A stretch of DNA of 64,000 nucleotides from VRUE01 sp963703175 (GTDB taxonomy: Bacteria > Actinomycetota > Thermoleophilia > Solirubrobacterales > 70-9): NCBI GenBank assembly GCA_963703175.1, contig OY969794.1, forward strand, positions 1,116,001 through 1,180,000, given 5' to 3'. Below the pieces are notes generated by a model. It had not been told where the DNA came from and made no database searches. It saw nothing but the letters and a program-made list of their open reading frames with translations. The first letter of the stretch is position 1; every line of letters begins with the position of its first letter. Both the position numbers and the translations under genes were made by a program. Below are positions 40,787-49,665 of this stretch, one piece after another.

Positions 40787-41379
40787 GCGAGTTCCCGGTC
40801 GACCGCGCGGTCAGCGAGGGACGCGTGCCCGAGAGAGCTTCCGCGGGGATTCCCGAGCTGCACGAAGTCGAGTGCCCGCCCGAGCTGCGCGAGCAGATCG
40901 AGACTTTGATGGGGCGCTATCCCGATCGCCACTCGGTCTCGATCCCGGCGCTCTGGGCCGTACAGCGGCTCTACGGCTGGTGCACACCAGAGGGAATCCG
41001 CCAGGCCGCTGCGGTGATGCGGGTGACGCCCGCGTATCTGGAGTCGGTCGCTTCCTTCTACGACCTGCTCCACACCGATCCGGTCGGCAGCCACAAAGTC
41101 GCCGTCTGCACCAACATCAGCTGCTGGATGCGAGGCGGCGACGAGCTGCTCGACGCCTTCCGCGTCGCCGCCGAGGGCGACGAGGACATCTTCGTCACCG
41201 GCTTCGAGTGCCTCGGCGCCTGCGACATCGCGCCAATGGCCTCGATCGACGAGCGCTACTTCGGCCCGCTGGAGACGGGCGAGGCGAGGACCGCGATCGA
41301 GCAGCTGCTTGCGGGCGAGAACGTGCTGCCGGCGAAGGCCCTGGCGAAGCGACCGCTGGCGGGCGACACCAATGCCTGA
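40783..41379 (+). CDS. nuoE: NADH-quinone oxidoreductase subunit E
   Basis: 198 residues of the thioredoxin-like 24-kDa subunit holding the N1a [2Fe-2S] cluster: ligands in VCTNISC (C-x4-C) and FECLGACDIAPM (C-x3-C). SIPALWAVQRLYGWCTPEGIRQAAAVMRVTPAYLESVASFYDLL is the family helix bundle. Sits between nuoD (ATGA overlap) and nuoF (8-base overlap). Confidence 0.95.
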   Translation: MSEFPVDRAVSEGRVPERASAGIPELHEVECPPELREQIETLMGRYPDRHSVSIPALWAVQRLYGWCTPEGIRQAAAVMRVTPAYLESVASFYDLLHTDPVGSHKVAVCTNISCWMRGGDELLDAFRVAAEGDEDIFVTGFECLGACDIAPMASIDERYFGPLETGEARTAIEQLLAGENVLPAKALAKRPLAGDTNA

Positions 41380-42643
41380 GACGCGCGTCCTGCTCGAGCA
41401 CGCCGAGGACCCGGCGCTGCGCACGCTCGCCGGCTACAAGGGCTACGGCGGCTACGCGACCCAGGAGAAGGCTTACCGCGAGATGGAGGCCGACGTGATC
41501 CTCAAGGAGCTCGAAGACTCCGGCCTGCGCGGTCGCGGCGGTGCCGGTTTCTCGATGGGCAAAAAGGCCTCCTTCTTGCCCCGCGGGGAGATGGCCAAGT
41601 ACATCTGTTGCAACGCCGACGAGTCGGAGCCGGGAGCCTTCAAGGACCGCGAGCTGATGCAGCGCAACCCGCACCAGCTGATCGAGGGGATCGCGATCGC
41701 CGCGATCGCCGCCGGCGCCGGCCACGCCTTCATCTTCATCCGCGGCGAGTACGACGCTCAGGCCGACATCCTCGACGCCGCGGTCGCCGAAGCGTACGAG
41801 GCGGGTTATCTGGGCAAGGACATCCTCGGCAGCCGCCGCGACCTCGAGCTGATCGTCCACCGCGGCGCCGGCGCCTACATCTGCGGCGAGGAGACGGCGC
41901 TGCTCGACGCGCTCGAGGGCAAGCGCGGCAACCCGCGGCTGAAGCCCCCCTTCCCCGCCGTGCAGGGCCTCTATGGCGGACCGACCTTGATCAACAACGT
42001 CGAGACCCTCTCCAACGTGCCGCAGATCGTCGCCAAGGGCGCCGAGTGGTTCCGCGGCTACGGCACCGAGCAGTCGCCGGGGACCAAGGTCGTCTCCGTC
42101 TCGGGCGGCGTGCGCCGCCCCGGCAACTTCGAGGTCGAGTTGGGGATTCCGACCCGCGAGCTGATCTTCGAACTCGCCGGCGGCCCGCTCGAGGGGCGCG
42201 AGGTCAAGGCCTTCTACCCGGGCGGCTCCTCCTCGCCGGTCCTCACCCCGGCCGAGCTCGACCTCCCCTACAGCTTCGAGGCGATGGCCGAAGCGGGCTC
42301 GATGCTCGGCTCGGGCTCGATCATCGTCGCCGACGACACCGTCTCGATCCCGCACATGGCGCTGCGCACGGCGCGCTTCTACCACCACGAGTCCTGCGGC
42401 AAGTGCACTCCCTGCCGCGAGGGGACCAACTGGACGGTGAAGATGCTCGAACGGGTCGTGCGCGGCGAGGCGACGCCGATGGACCTCGACATCATCAGCT
42501 CGGTCCAGGAGAACATCATGGGCCACTGCCTCTGCGTGCTCGGCGACTCGATGGCGATGCCGGTCAGCGCGATGGTGAAGAAGTTCCGCCCTGAGTTCGA
42601 GACCGTGATCGAATCCGCCCAAACCGAGGCGGTAGCCGCGTGA
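41372..42643 (+). CDS. nuoF: NADH-quinone oxidoreductase subunit F (NADH/FMN site)
   Basis: 423 residues. NADH-binding GLRGRGGAGFSMGKK, FMN region CNADESEPGAFKDR, IFIRGEY, and the N3 cluster cysteines SCGKCTPCREGT plus the distal Cys in MGHCLCVLGD. ATG 41372 overlaps the nuoE stop; the longer frame is not needed. GTGA overlap with nuoG. Oxidises NADH and passes electrons to the iron-sulfur chain. Confidence 0.96.
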   Translation: MPETRVLLEHAEDPALRTLAGYKGYGGYATQEKAYREMEADVILKELEDSGLRGRGGAGFSMGKKASFLPRGEMAKYICCNADESEPGAFKDRELMQRNPHQLIEGIAIAAIAAGAGHAFIFIRGEYDAQADILDAAVAEAYEAGYLGKDILGSRRDLELIVHRGAGAYICGEETALLDALEGKRGNPRLKPPFPAVQGLYGGPTLINNVETLSNVPQIVAKGAEWFRGYGTEQSPGTKVVSVSGGVRRPGNFEVELGIPTRELIFELAGGPLEGREVKAFYPGGSSSPVLTPAELDLPYSFEAMAEAGSMLGSGSIIVADDTVSIPHMALRTARFYHHESCGKCTPCREGTNWTVKMLERVVRGEATPMDLDIISSVQENIMGHCLCVLGDSMAMPVSAMVKKFRPEFETVIESAQTEAVAA

Positions 42644-45093
42644 CCCCCAAAGGCAGGGAGATCACGCTCGTGATCGACGGCCGCGAGGTTGCCGCGAGTG
42701 AGGGCGAGATGCTGCACGACGCGGCCAAGCGCGGCGACGTCGAGATCCCGGTCTTCTGTTACGAGCCGAAACTGGGCGAGCCGGTCGGGGCATGCCGCAT
42801 GTGCCTGGTCGAGATCGAGGGGATCCCGAAACTGCAGACCTCCTGCTCGACCCCGGTGCGCGACGGGATGGTCGTCCACACCCGCACCGAGCAGGTCAAG
42901 CACGCGCAGAGCGCCGTAGTCGAGTTCCTGCTCGTCAACCACCCGCTCGACTGCCCCGTCTGCGACAAAGGCGGCGAGTGCCCGCTGCAGGACATCACGC
43001 AGGGCTGGGGCCCAGGCAAGAGCCGCATGACCGACCAGAAGCGGCATTTCGAGAAGCCGATCGAGCTCTCGCCCCTGGTCGCGATCGACCGCGAGCGCTG
43101 CATCCTCTGCTACCGCTGCGTGCGCTTCAGCCAGGAGGTCTCCGAGGACTCCCAGCTGCAGCTGCTGGAGCGCGGCGACCGCACCTTCGTCGGCACCTTC
43201 GACGACCGGCCCTACGTCGACCCCTTCCACGGCAACATCACCGACCTCTGCCCGGTCGGGGCGCTGACCAGCTACACCTACCGCTTCCGCGCGCGGCCCT
43301 GGGACATCGAGCAGGCGGGCTCCGTCTGCACGCTCTGCCCGAGCCAGTGCAACGTCAGCTTCACCGTCCGCGACGAGCAGGTGAAGCGGGTGATCGCCCG
43401 TGACAACCCCGATGTCGACGACGGCTGGCTCTGCGACCGCGGACGCTACGGCTTCGAGATGTTCGCTGCCGAGGAGCGGGTCGACGCGCCGCGGCTGCGC
43501 GGTGGCGCCACCGAGTGGGACGAGGCGATCGCCAAGGCGGCAGCGGCGCTGAAAGCCGGCGGCGCACAGAGCGCCGCGATCGTCGGCGATGCCTCTAACG
43601 AGGAGGGCTACCTGGTCCAGCGCATCCTGCGCGAGGCGCTGGGGTCGCCACACGTCGAGTCGCGTATCTCACACGGCCCGTCCCGTGACACCTTGCTGCG
43701 CCTAGCCCAGCCAGAGCTCTCGGTAAGGGTCCGCGACCTAGACGACGCCGACGCGATCCTCGTCGTCGGCTCCGACCCCCTGCACAGCTCGCCGATCCTC
43801 GACCTGCGCATCCGCAAGGCGATGCGGCGGAACAGCGCCAAGCTGGTTGTCGCAACCGACCGCCCGACGACCCTGGATGGCGGCGCTCAAGCGATCTACC
43901 GGTACATGCCCGGCGACGCGACGGTCGTTCTTTCCGAATTGGCCCAAGACGACGTGTTGCGCGGCGCCGAGCGAGTCGTGGTCCTCTGGGGCGAGCGCAT
44001 CGCCCGGGAGGGCAATGGTGCGACGATCGCCCTGCTCGATCTGGCAAGCGCCCTGGACCTGGCAGGCAAGGAAGGCAGCGGCCTGCTCGAGATCCCCGAC
44101 CTGACCAACGCCCGCGGCCTGCGCGAGGCCGGCTGCCTCCCTGACGCCGGCCCCGGCCTGACGAGCGCCCCGATGAGCGGCATATCGACACCGAACGGAG
44201 CAGTCGCCGGAAAGAGCACGGAGGAGATCCGGGAGGCGCTGGAGTCGGGTGAGCTCAAGACCCTGCTTCTCTTCGGCGCTGACCCCCTGCGGGACTTCCC
44301 GGACACCGCCGCCTGGCAGAGGGCCCTGGCAGCCGCCGACCACCTCGTCGTCTTCTCCACCTTCGAGAACGCGACGACCAAGATGGCCGACGTCGTCCTC
44401 CCACTCGAGACCCACGCCGAGAAAGACGGCACGGTCACCCACCCCGACGGCCGCCTGCAGCGAGTCCGCCCCAGCGCCGGCCGTCCCGGCGACATCCGCC
44501 CCAACTGGGGCGTCCTAGCCGAGCTGTCTCTTGCGCTTGGACATGACACCGGAATCACCTCCCAGCCCTCGGCCCTAGCAGTTCTAACCAAGGCGGTCCC
44601 CTTCTACGAAGGCATCGAGGACACTGAGATCGGTGGTCGGGGAGTCCGCTGGCAGGACCGCGACGCCGCATCGAAGCTGCCGAACCCTGAGAGGGCCCCG
44701 GGCACAGGGTCCCCAGGAACTCCTCGCGAAAGCGAGCCTGGGGACCCTGTGCCCGGGGCCCGCCCCGCTACGAGCGACCCCGGATCGCTCGTCCTCGGGA
44801 CTTACCGAGATCTCTGGGTCGGTCCGATCACCGAGCTCAACCCACCGCTGAAGTTCCTCCAGCCTCAGCAGCGCATAGAGCTCTCGCTGTCCGACGCGGA
44901 GCGCCTGGGCCTGAGCAACGGCGACGAGGTCAAGGTCGGCGAGAACGGCAGCAGCGTGCTCGCTCGCGTTCAGATCCGAGAGCGGGTCGAGCAGGGCGTG
45001 TGCTTCTTGATGGAGGGCACCGCCGAGGACAACGCAAACGGTTTACTGAACGGCTCGCCGGTCGCCGTCACGATCGAGAAGACTGCCGGCTGA
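42640..45093 (+). CDS. nuoG: NADH-quinone oxidoreductase subunit G with palindrome-encoded 23-residue insert
   Basis: 817 residues from GTG. [2Fe-2S] ligands CRMC ... C, the HxxxCxxC...C cluster (HPLDCPVCDKGGECPLQD), the CILCYRC N4-type cluster, and an additional C-x2-C-x3-C...C set (CTLCPSQC, then WLCDRG) matching the N7 site found in some bacteria. The C-terminal half is molybdopterin-oxidoreductase-like but would not bind Mo. Residues about 685-708 (APGTGSPGTPRESEPGDPVP) are encoded by a perfect hairpin at 44693-44761 exactly 69 bp long. Overlaps nuoH by one base. Confidence 0.95.
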   Translation: MTPKGREITLVIDGREVAASEGEMLHDAAKRGDVEIPVFCYEPKLGEPVGACRMCLVEIEGIPKLQTSCSTPVRDGMVVHTRTEQVKHAQSAVVEFLLVNHPLDCPVCDKGGECPLQDITQGWGPGKSRMTDQKRHFEKPIELSPLVAIDRERCILCYRCVRFSQEVSEDSQLQLLERGDRTFVGTFDDRPYVDPFHGNITDLCPVGALTSYTYRFRARPWDIEQAGSVCTLCPSQCNVSFTVRDEQVKRVIARDNPDVDDGWLCDRGRYGFEMFAAEERVDAPRLRGGATEWDEAIAKAAAALKAGGAQSAAIVGDASNEEGYLVQRILREALGSPHVESRISHGPSRDTLLRLAQPELSVRVRDLDDADAILVVGSDPLHSSPILDLRIRKAMRRNSAKLVVATDRPTTLDGGAQAIYRYMPGDATVVLSELAQDDVLRGAERVVVLWGERIAREGNGATIALLDLASALDLAGKEGSGLLEIPDLTNARGLREAGCLPDAGPGLTSAPMSGISTPNGAVAGKSTEEIREALESGELKTLLLFGADPLRDFPDTAAWQRALAAADHLVVFSTFENATTKMADVVLPLETHAEKDGTVTHPDGRLQRVRPSAGRPGDIRPNWGVLAELSLALGHDTGITSQPSALAVLTKAVPFYEGIEDTEIGGRGVRWQDRDAASKLPNPERAPGTGSPGTPRESEPGDPVPGARPATSDPGSLVLGTYRDLWVGPITELNPPLKFLQPQQRIELSLSDAERLGLSNGDEVKVGENGSSVLARVQIRERVEQGVCFLMEGTAEDNANGLLNGSPVAVTIEKTAG
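44693..44761. repeat. Perfect palindrome inside nuoG
   Basis: 25-bp arms with no mismatch (44693-44717 and 44737-44761) and a 19-base loop containing CTCGC-GAAA-GCGAG. Total 69 bp, 23 codons. It is read through in nuoG. The arm sequence resembles part of the nuoJ palindrome (GGGTCC-C/T-CAG) but is not one of families A-D. Confidence 0.9.
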
Positions 45094-46091
45094 TGCTGCC
45101 CCTGGCCGACACGCAGTTCGTCGAAGCGACCTGGATCATGATCGTCAAGTCGCTCGTCATCTTCGCCGTGATCTTCGGCATCGTGCCGATCATGACGGTC
45201 GTCGAGCGCAAGCTGATTGGCCGCTTCCAGCACCGCTACGGCCCCAACCGGGTCGGTCCCTTCGGCTTGCTTCAGCCGCTGGCGGACCTCTTCAAACTGA
45301 TCAGCAAGCAGGGCTTCCGGCCGGCCAGCGCAATTCCGACTCTCTACGTGCTCGGACCGCTGCTGCCGGTCCTCTCCGGCGTGATGGCGCTGGCGATCAT
45401 TCCGTGGGGCGACGTCCAGGACGGCGTCGGCCTCTACGGGATCGACGTCCCGATCGGCATTCTCTACTTCTTCGCCGTCGGCTCGCTCAGCTTCTACGGC
45501 CTGCTCCTCGGCGGCTGGTCATCCGGCTCGAAGTACAGCCTGCTCGGGGCGATGCGCGGCGCCGCCCAGCTGATCTCCTACGAGGTGGCGATGGGATTGG
45601 CGCTGTTCGGCGTGATCATCATGGGCGGCTCGCTCTCGCTGGTCGACATCGTCCGCGCCCAGGGCGCTATGTGGTTCGTCGTTCCACAGCTCGTCGGCTT
45701 CCTGATCTTTATGCTGGCCGGCTTCGCCGAGACCAACCGCACCCCGTTCGACATGCCGGAGGCGGACGCCGAACTCGTGCAGGGCTTCATGACCGAGTAC
45801 GGGGGGATGCGGTTCGGCAGCTTCCTGATGGTCGAGTACCTGGAGATCATCGTCGTCTGCGGAGTTGGCACGGCGATGTTCCTCGGTGGCTGGATGGGCC
45901 CGGGGCCGAGCTGGCTCGACCCGATCTGGATGCTGGCGAAGATGTTCTGCCTCGTCTTCTTCTTCATCTGGGTGCGGGCGACGCTGCCGCGACTGCGCTA
46001 CGACCAGCTGATGAGCTTCGGCTGGAAAGTGCTGCTGCCGCTGGCGACGCTGAACGTCCTCGTCACCGCGGTGCTGGTGGTGGTTACGTGA
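45093..46091 (+). CDS. nuoH: NADH-quinone oxidoreductase subunit H
   Basis: 332 residues, eight or nine transmembrane helices, at the quinone-channel end of the membrane arm. ERKLIGRFQHRYGPNRVGPFGLLQPLADLFKL and FAETNRTPFDMPEADAELVQGF are the hallmark motifs. ATG 45093 overlaps the nuoG stop (TGATG). The longer upstream frame is rejected. A palindrome follows before nuoI. Confidence 0.95.
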   Translation: MLPLADTQFVEATWIMIVKSLVIFAVIFGIVPIMTVVERKLIGRFQHRYGPNRVGPFGLLQPLADLFKLISKQGFRPASAIPTLYVLGPLLPVLSGVMALAIIPWGDVQDGVGLYGIDVPIGILYFFAVGSLSFYGLLLGGWSSGSKYSLLGAMRGAAQLISYEVAMGLALFGVIIMGGSLSLVDIVRAQGAMWFVVPQLVGFLIFMLAGFAETNRTPFDMPEADAELVQGFMTEYGGMRFGSFLMVEYLEIIVVCGVGTAMFLGGWMGPGPSWLDPIWMLAKMFCLVFFFIWVRATLPRLRYDQLMSFGWKVLLPLATLNVLVTAVLVVVT

Positions 46092-46099
46092 GGAACATT

Positions 46100-46178
46100 C
46101 CGCCGCCTCCTCTGCTCCCGGGAATGCCTGGAGAATCAGATATGGACAGGCATTCCCTCCCGCGTCCGGGGGCGGCGG
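46100..46178. repeat. Palindrome between nuoH and nuoI
   Basis: Outer CCGCCGCC (46100-46107)/GGCGGCGG (46171-46178), inner perfect GGGAATGCCTG (46120-46130)/CAGGCATTCCC (46147-46157) with a 16-base loop. It starts 8 bases after the nuoH stop and ends 18 bases before the nuoI ATG, making this the only sizeable gap inside the nuo operon. Confidence 0.75.
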
Positions 46179-46196
46179 GTGTCGCTCGGAGCCACC

Positions 46197-46739
46197 ATGC
46201 CTGATTTCCCATACCTAAAGGACCAGGACGTGATCGAGGTTCAGCGCGGGCCCGAGCCGGGCGGCGTCGGCGGCGCCTACCGCGCCTTCGGCGAGACCTT
46301 GCGCGGACTGAAGACGACGATGGCGCGTCTGATCGAGGGCCCGATGACGATCCAGTATCCAGAGGAGAAGACGCCCGTCTACCCACGCTTCCGCGGCCGT
46401 CACAAACTGCATAAGTTCGAGGACACGGGACTGGAGAAGTGCGTCGGCTGCTCGCTCTGCGCCGCCGCCTGTCCGGCCGACTGCATCCGCGTCGTCGCCG
46501 CCGAGAACATCCCCGGCGACCGGGTCTCGGCCGGCGAGCGCTACGCCGCCGTCTACGAGATCAACCTCTCGCGCTGCATTTTCTGTGGCTACTGCGAGAT
46601 CGCCTGCCCCTTCGACGCGATCACGATGGGCCACGACTACGAGATGGCCGACTACAGCCGCGAGGACCTGATCTTCACCAAGGAGATGCTGCTCGCCGAG
46701 CCGCTCGAGCGGACGCCGCTGAAAGCCGAGGGCGAGTAA
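46197..46739 (+). CDS. nuoI: NADH-quinone oxidoreductase subunit I (2x[4Fe-4S])
   Basis: 180 residues with two ferredoxin motifs, KCVGCSLCAAACPADCI and RCIFCGYCEIACPFDAI, holding clusters N6a and N6b. ATG 46197 has CGGAG upstream at good spacing; a GTG at 46179 within the palindrome flank is the alternative. Extended acidic C-terminus. Immediately followed by nuoJ with no gap. Confidence 0.95.
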   Translation: MPDFPYLKDQDVIEVQRGPEPGGVGGAYRAFGETLRGLKTTMARLIEGPMTIQYPEEKTPVYPRFRGRHKLHKFEDTGLEKCVGCSLCAAACPADCIRVVAAENIPGDRVSAGERYAAVYEINLSRCIFCGYCEIACPFDAITMGHDYEMADYSREDLIFTKEMLLAEPLERTPLKAEGE

Positions 46740-47360
46740 GTGGAAGCGGTGCTGTTCTTCGCTGCGGCGCTCGGCGCGCTCGGTGGCGCGCTCGGTGTCG
46801 TCGCCATGCGCAACCCCTTCTACAGCGTGCTGGCGCTGATCGTCCACCTCTTCTCGCTGGCGGTGCTCTTCCTCCTGCTCAGCTCAGCCTTCGTCGCCGC
46901 CGCCCAAGTAGTCGTCTACGCCGGCGCCGTAATGGTCCTCTACGTCTTCGTAGTCGCCTACGTAGGGGGCGGCGAGGAGTCGGCCTGGGAGCCGATCCCC
47001 GGCCAACAATTCCTCGCCCCACTGCTCGGCGTCGCCCTCTTCATCGAGCTGGCGATCGCCGTCCTTGCCTCCTCGCTTCTCGCGCTCGGCACCGACGGCC
47101 CCGACGTCAAGGCTGGCTTCGGCGACCCAGCCGCAATCGGCAAGCTGTTACTGGAGAAGTTCCTGGTGCCTTTCGAGGCTTCATCCATCCTGTTACTCCT
47201 AGCGGCCGTCGGGGCAATTGTCCTCGCCGGTCGCCTGAACACTGGCGGAGTAAGCAGGGGGGCCGTGGGGGGGTCCTCAGAACGCTCGGCGGGAGCCTCG
47301 CTTGAGTGTTCTGAGGACCCCCCCACGGCCCCCTCCCACGCTGGCGGTGTCCCGTCATGA
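46740..47360 (+). CDS. nuoJ: NADH-quinone oxidoreductase subunit J with palindrome-encoded C-terminus
   Basis: 206 residues from GTG, five transmembrane helices; RNPFYSVLALIVHLFSLAVLFLLLSSAFVAAAQVVVYAGAVMVLYVFV is the family signature. The last ~33 residues (GAVGGSSERSAGASLECSED) follow the final helix and come from a palindrome at 47258-47333 flanked by CTGGCGGAGT and CTGGCGGTGT, 99 bases apart. Removing the 99 bases would leave a normal short tail. ATGA overlap with nuoK. Confidence 0.93.
   Translation: MEAVLFFAAALGALGGALGVVAMRNPFYSVLALIVHLFSLAVLFLLLSSAFVAAAQVVVYAGAVMVLYVFVVAYVGGGEESAWEPIPGQQFLAPLLGVALFIELAIAVLASSLLALGTDGPDVKAGFGDPAAIGKLLLEKFLVPFEASSILLLLAAVGAIVLAGRLNTGGVSRGAVGGSSERSAGASLECSEDPPTAPSHAGGVPS
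47258..47333. repeat. Perfect palindrome at the nuoJ 3' end
   Basis: 26-bp arms without mismatch (47258-47283, 47308-47333), 24-base loop. Flanked by an imperfect 10-bp direct repeat (47242-47251 and 47341-47350; nine of ten identical). The flank spacing of 99 bp preserves the frame. Arms share GGGTCCTCAG with the nuoG palindrome's GGGTCCCCAG. Confidence 0.9.
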
Positions 47361-47656
47361 ACATCGAGTGGTACGTGGTCCTGTCGAGCCTGCTGTTCGC
47401 GGTGGGAGCAATGGGCATCCTGATTCGCAGGAGCCCCGTGGTCATCCTGCTGTGCCTAGAGTTGATGCTGAACGCCGGCAACCTGGCGCTGGTCGCATTC
47501 AGCAGGATGGTCGGCAATCAGCAAGGACAGATATTCGCCGTGGTCGTGATGGTCGTAGCTGCTTGTGAGGTGGTCGTCGGGCTGGGGCTGATCGTGGCGA
47601 TCTTCCGGCGCAAGCTGCCGCTCGATGTAGATGAGCTTCGGGAGTTGAGGGGCTGA
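47357..47656 (+). CDS. nuoK: NADH-quinone oxidoreductase subunit K
   Basis: 99 residues, three transmembrane helices; LLCLELMLNAGNLALVAFSR contains the conserved membrane Glu, and VVVAACEVVVGLGLIVAIFRRK the second. MrpC-like antiporter subunit. ATGA overlap upstream and TGATG overlap with nuoL downstream. Confidence 0.96.
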   Translation: MNIEWYVVLSSLLFAVGAMGILIRRSPVVILLCLELMLNAGNLALVAFSRMVGNQQGQIFAVVVMVVAACEVVVGLGLIVAIFRRKLPLDVDELRELRG

Positions 47657-49665
47657 TGAGCGCCACTACTTGGGCTTGGCTGGTGTTGCTGTGCCCCCTG
47701 TTGGGATCGATCGGGATCGCGCTGGGGTTCAAGACGCTGCCAGCCAGAACTGCCGGCATCGTCGGCACCGCCGCCATCGGCCTCGCCTTCCTCTGCGCGG
47801 TCGCCGCGCTGGTAAACCTGCTCAGCGAGGAGCCCGAGGCGCGCCACCACGCCTCCTCGCTCTGGGACTATGCCAGCGCCGCCGGGCTCGACATCAAGCT
47901 CGGCATCTACGTCGACCAGCTCTCCGTCTTCATGATGCTGGTCGTCACCGGGGTCTCGACCCTGATCCACCTCTACTCGTTCGGCTACATGCAGTCGGAC
48001 GAGGGTTACCACCGCTTCTTCAGCTACCTCAACTTCTTCGTCTTCTCGATGCTGCTGCTGGTCCTCGCCGGCAACTTCGTCCTCTTGATCGTCGGCTGGG
48101 CCTTCGTCGGCTTCGCCTCCTACGCGCTGATCAGCTTCTGGTACCGGCGTTCCACCGCCACCAAGGCCGGGATGAAGGCCTTCGTGATCAACGTCGTCGG
48201 CGACATCGGCCTCGTCCTCGCCGCCTTCCTGATCTTCCGCGAGCTGGGCACGTTCGAATACGGCGAGGTCTTCGCCAAGGCGCCTGAGGTCTTCGCCCAG
48301 GGCAGCTGGACGGTGACCGCGATCTGCCTGCTGCTGCTGGTCGGCGCGTTCGCCAAGTCGGCGCAGATCCCGTTCCACACCTGGCTGCCCGACGCGATGG
48401 AGGGCCCGACCCCGGTTTCCTCGCTGATCCACGCGGCGACGATGGTCACCGCCGGCGTCTACCTGATCGCCCGCACCCACGTGCTCTTCTACCTCGCCCC
48501 GACCGCCGCCGACATCGCCGCCTTCGTCGGCCTCGGCACGTTGCTGATCGCCGGCACGATCGCGCTAACGATGACCGACCTGAAGCGGGCGATCGCCTAC
48601 TCGACGATGAGCCAGATCGGCTACATGATCATGGGCGTCTCGATCGGCGCCTACGCGCAGGGGCTCTTCCACCTAATGACCCATGCCTTCTTCAAGGCGC
48701 TGCTCTTCATGACCGCCGGCTCGATCATCTCGGCGATGGCGAACCGCCAAGACATCGACCGGATGAGCGGCTTCTGGAAGGCGATGCGGTTCACCTCGCT
48801 GATGTTCGTGATCGGCGGCCTCGCGCTCGCCGCCTTCCCGCTCACCTCCGGCTTCTTCTCCAAGGACTCGATCCTCGCCTACGCCGAGGCGCGCGGCGGG
48901 ATGTACACCTGGATGGCGATCGGCGGCTACGTCGGCGCCCTGCTTACCGCGCTCTACACCTTCCGCCTGATCTTCCGCGTGCTACCGGGCAAACCCTGCG
49001 ATGAGGCCCAGCACTTGATCGATACGGGCGAGCTCTACCACGGGCCGGCGATCAACCCGGCCAATGAAGAGCTCGAGGACACCGACGTCGGCTTTCCCGG
49101 CGCCACCCATCATGTCGCCGAGGGGTCGAAGCCGATGGCGGTGGCGATGGCCGTGCTCGCCGTCGGCGCCCTCTTCGCCGGCCTGATCCAGGTGCCGGGC
49201 GTCGACAACGTCCTCTTCGGCTTCCTCGATCCGGCCTTCGCCGACTCGCCGCTGAGCGCGATTCACCCGAGCGTGGGCGCCGAGTGGCGCGGGCTCGCGA
49301 TCGGCGCCGCGATCTCGCTGCTCGGAATCGGGCTCGCCTGGGTCCTCTGGGTGGCGCGACCCGAGCTGCCGGGCCTCTTCCGCCAGCGCTTCCGCCCCAT
49401 CTACCTGCTCGCCCTCAACAAGTGGTATTTCGATGAGGCGATCGACTTCCTGATCGTGCGGCCGGCGCTCGCGATCGGCCGCTTCGCCAACTCGACCTTC
49501 GAGCGCTTCGTCGTCGACGGTCTCGTCAGCGGCACCAAGGAGACCGTCTCTGGCGCCGGCGGCATCGTGCGTGTTGTGCAGAGCGGCTTCGTCCGCAGCT
49601 ACGCGCTGCTCCTGATCGCCGGCTTCGCCGGGCTCGCCCTCTACTTCCTGCTCTCCAGCTCATGA
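47656..49665 (+). CDS. nuoL: NADH-quinone oxidoreductase subunit L (proton-pumping)
   Basis: 669 residues, about 16 transmembrane helices plus the long lateral helix. YVDQLSVFMMLVVTGVSTLIHLYSFGYM, the ion-channel Lys in AKSAQIPFHTWLPDAMEGPTPVSSLIHAATMVTAGVYLI and SQIGYMIMGVSIGAY are typical. Distal pump unit of the membrane arm. ATGA overlap with nuoM. Confidence 0.96.
   Translation: MSATTWAWLVLLCPLLGSIGIALGFKTLPARTAGIVGTAAIGLAFLCAVAALVNLLSEEPEARHHASSLWDYASAAGLDIKLGIYVDQLSVFMMLVVTGVSTLIHLYSFGYMQSDEGYHRFFSYLNFFVFSMLLLVLAGNFVLLIVGWAFVGFASYALISFWYRRSTATKAGMKAFVINVVGDIGLVLAAFLIFRELGTFEYGEVFAKAPEVFAQGSWTVTAICLLLLVGAFAKSAQIPFHTWLPDAMEGPTPVSSLIHAATMVTAGVYLIARTHVLFYLAPTAADIAAFVGLGTLLIAGTIALTMTDLKRAIAYSTMSQIGYMIMGVSIGAYAQGLFHLMTHAFFKALLFMTAGSIISAMANRQDIDRMSGFWKAMRFTSLMFVIGGLALAAFPLTSGFFSKDSILAYAEARGGMYTWMAIGGYVGALLTALYTFRLIFRVLPGKPCDEAQHLIDTGELYHGPAINPANEELEDTDVGFPGATHHVAEGSKPMAVAMAVLAVGALFAGLIQVPGVDNVLFGFLDPAFADSPLSAIHPSVGAEWRGLAIGAAISLLGIGLAWVLWVARPELPGLFRQRFRPIYLLALNKWYFDEAIDFLIVRPALAIGRFANSTFERFVVDGLVSGTKETVSGAGGIVRVVQSGFVRSYALLLIAGFAGLALYFLLSSS

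Noticed and set aside
38878..47360. nuoC, nuoD, nuoG or nuoJ as pseudogenes or assembly errors
   Set aside because: Frames stay open on both sides of every insert with intact family motifs, and the inserts recur as related sequences elsewhere; a sequencing artefact would not do this.
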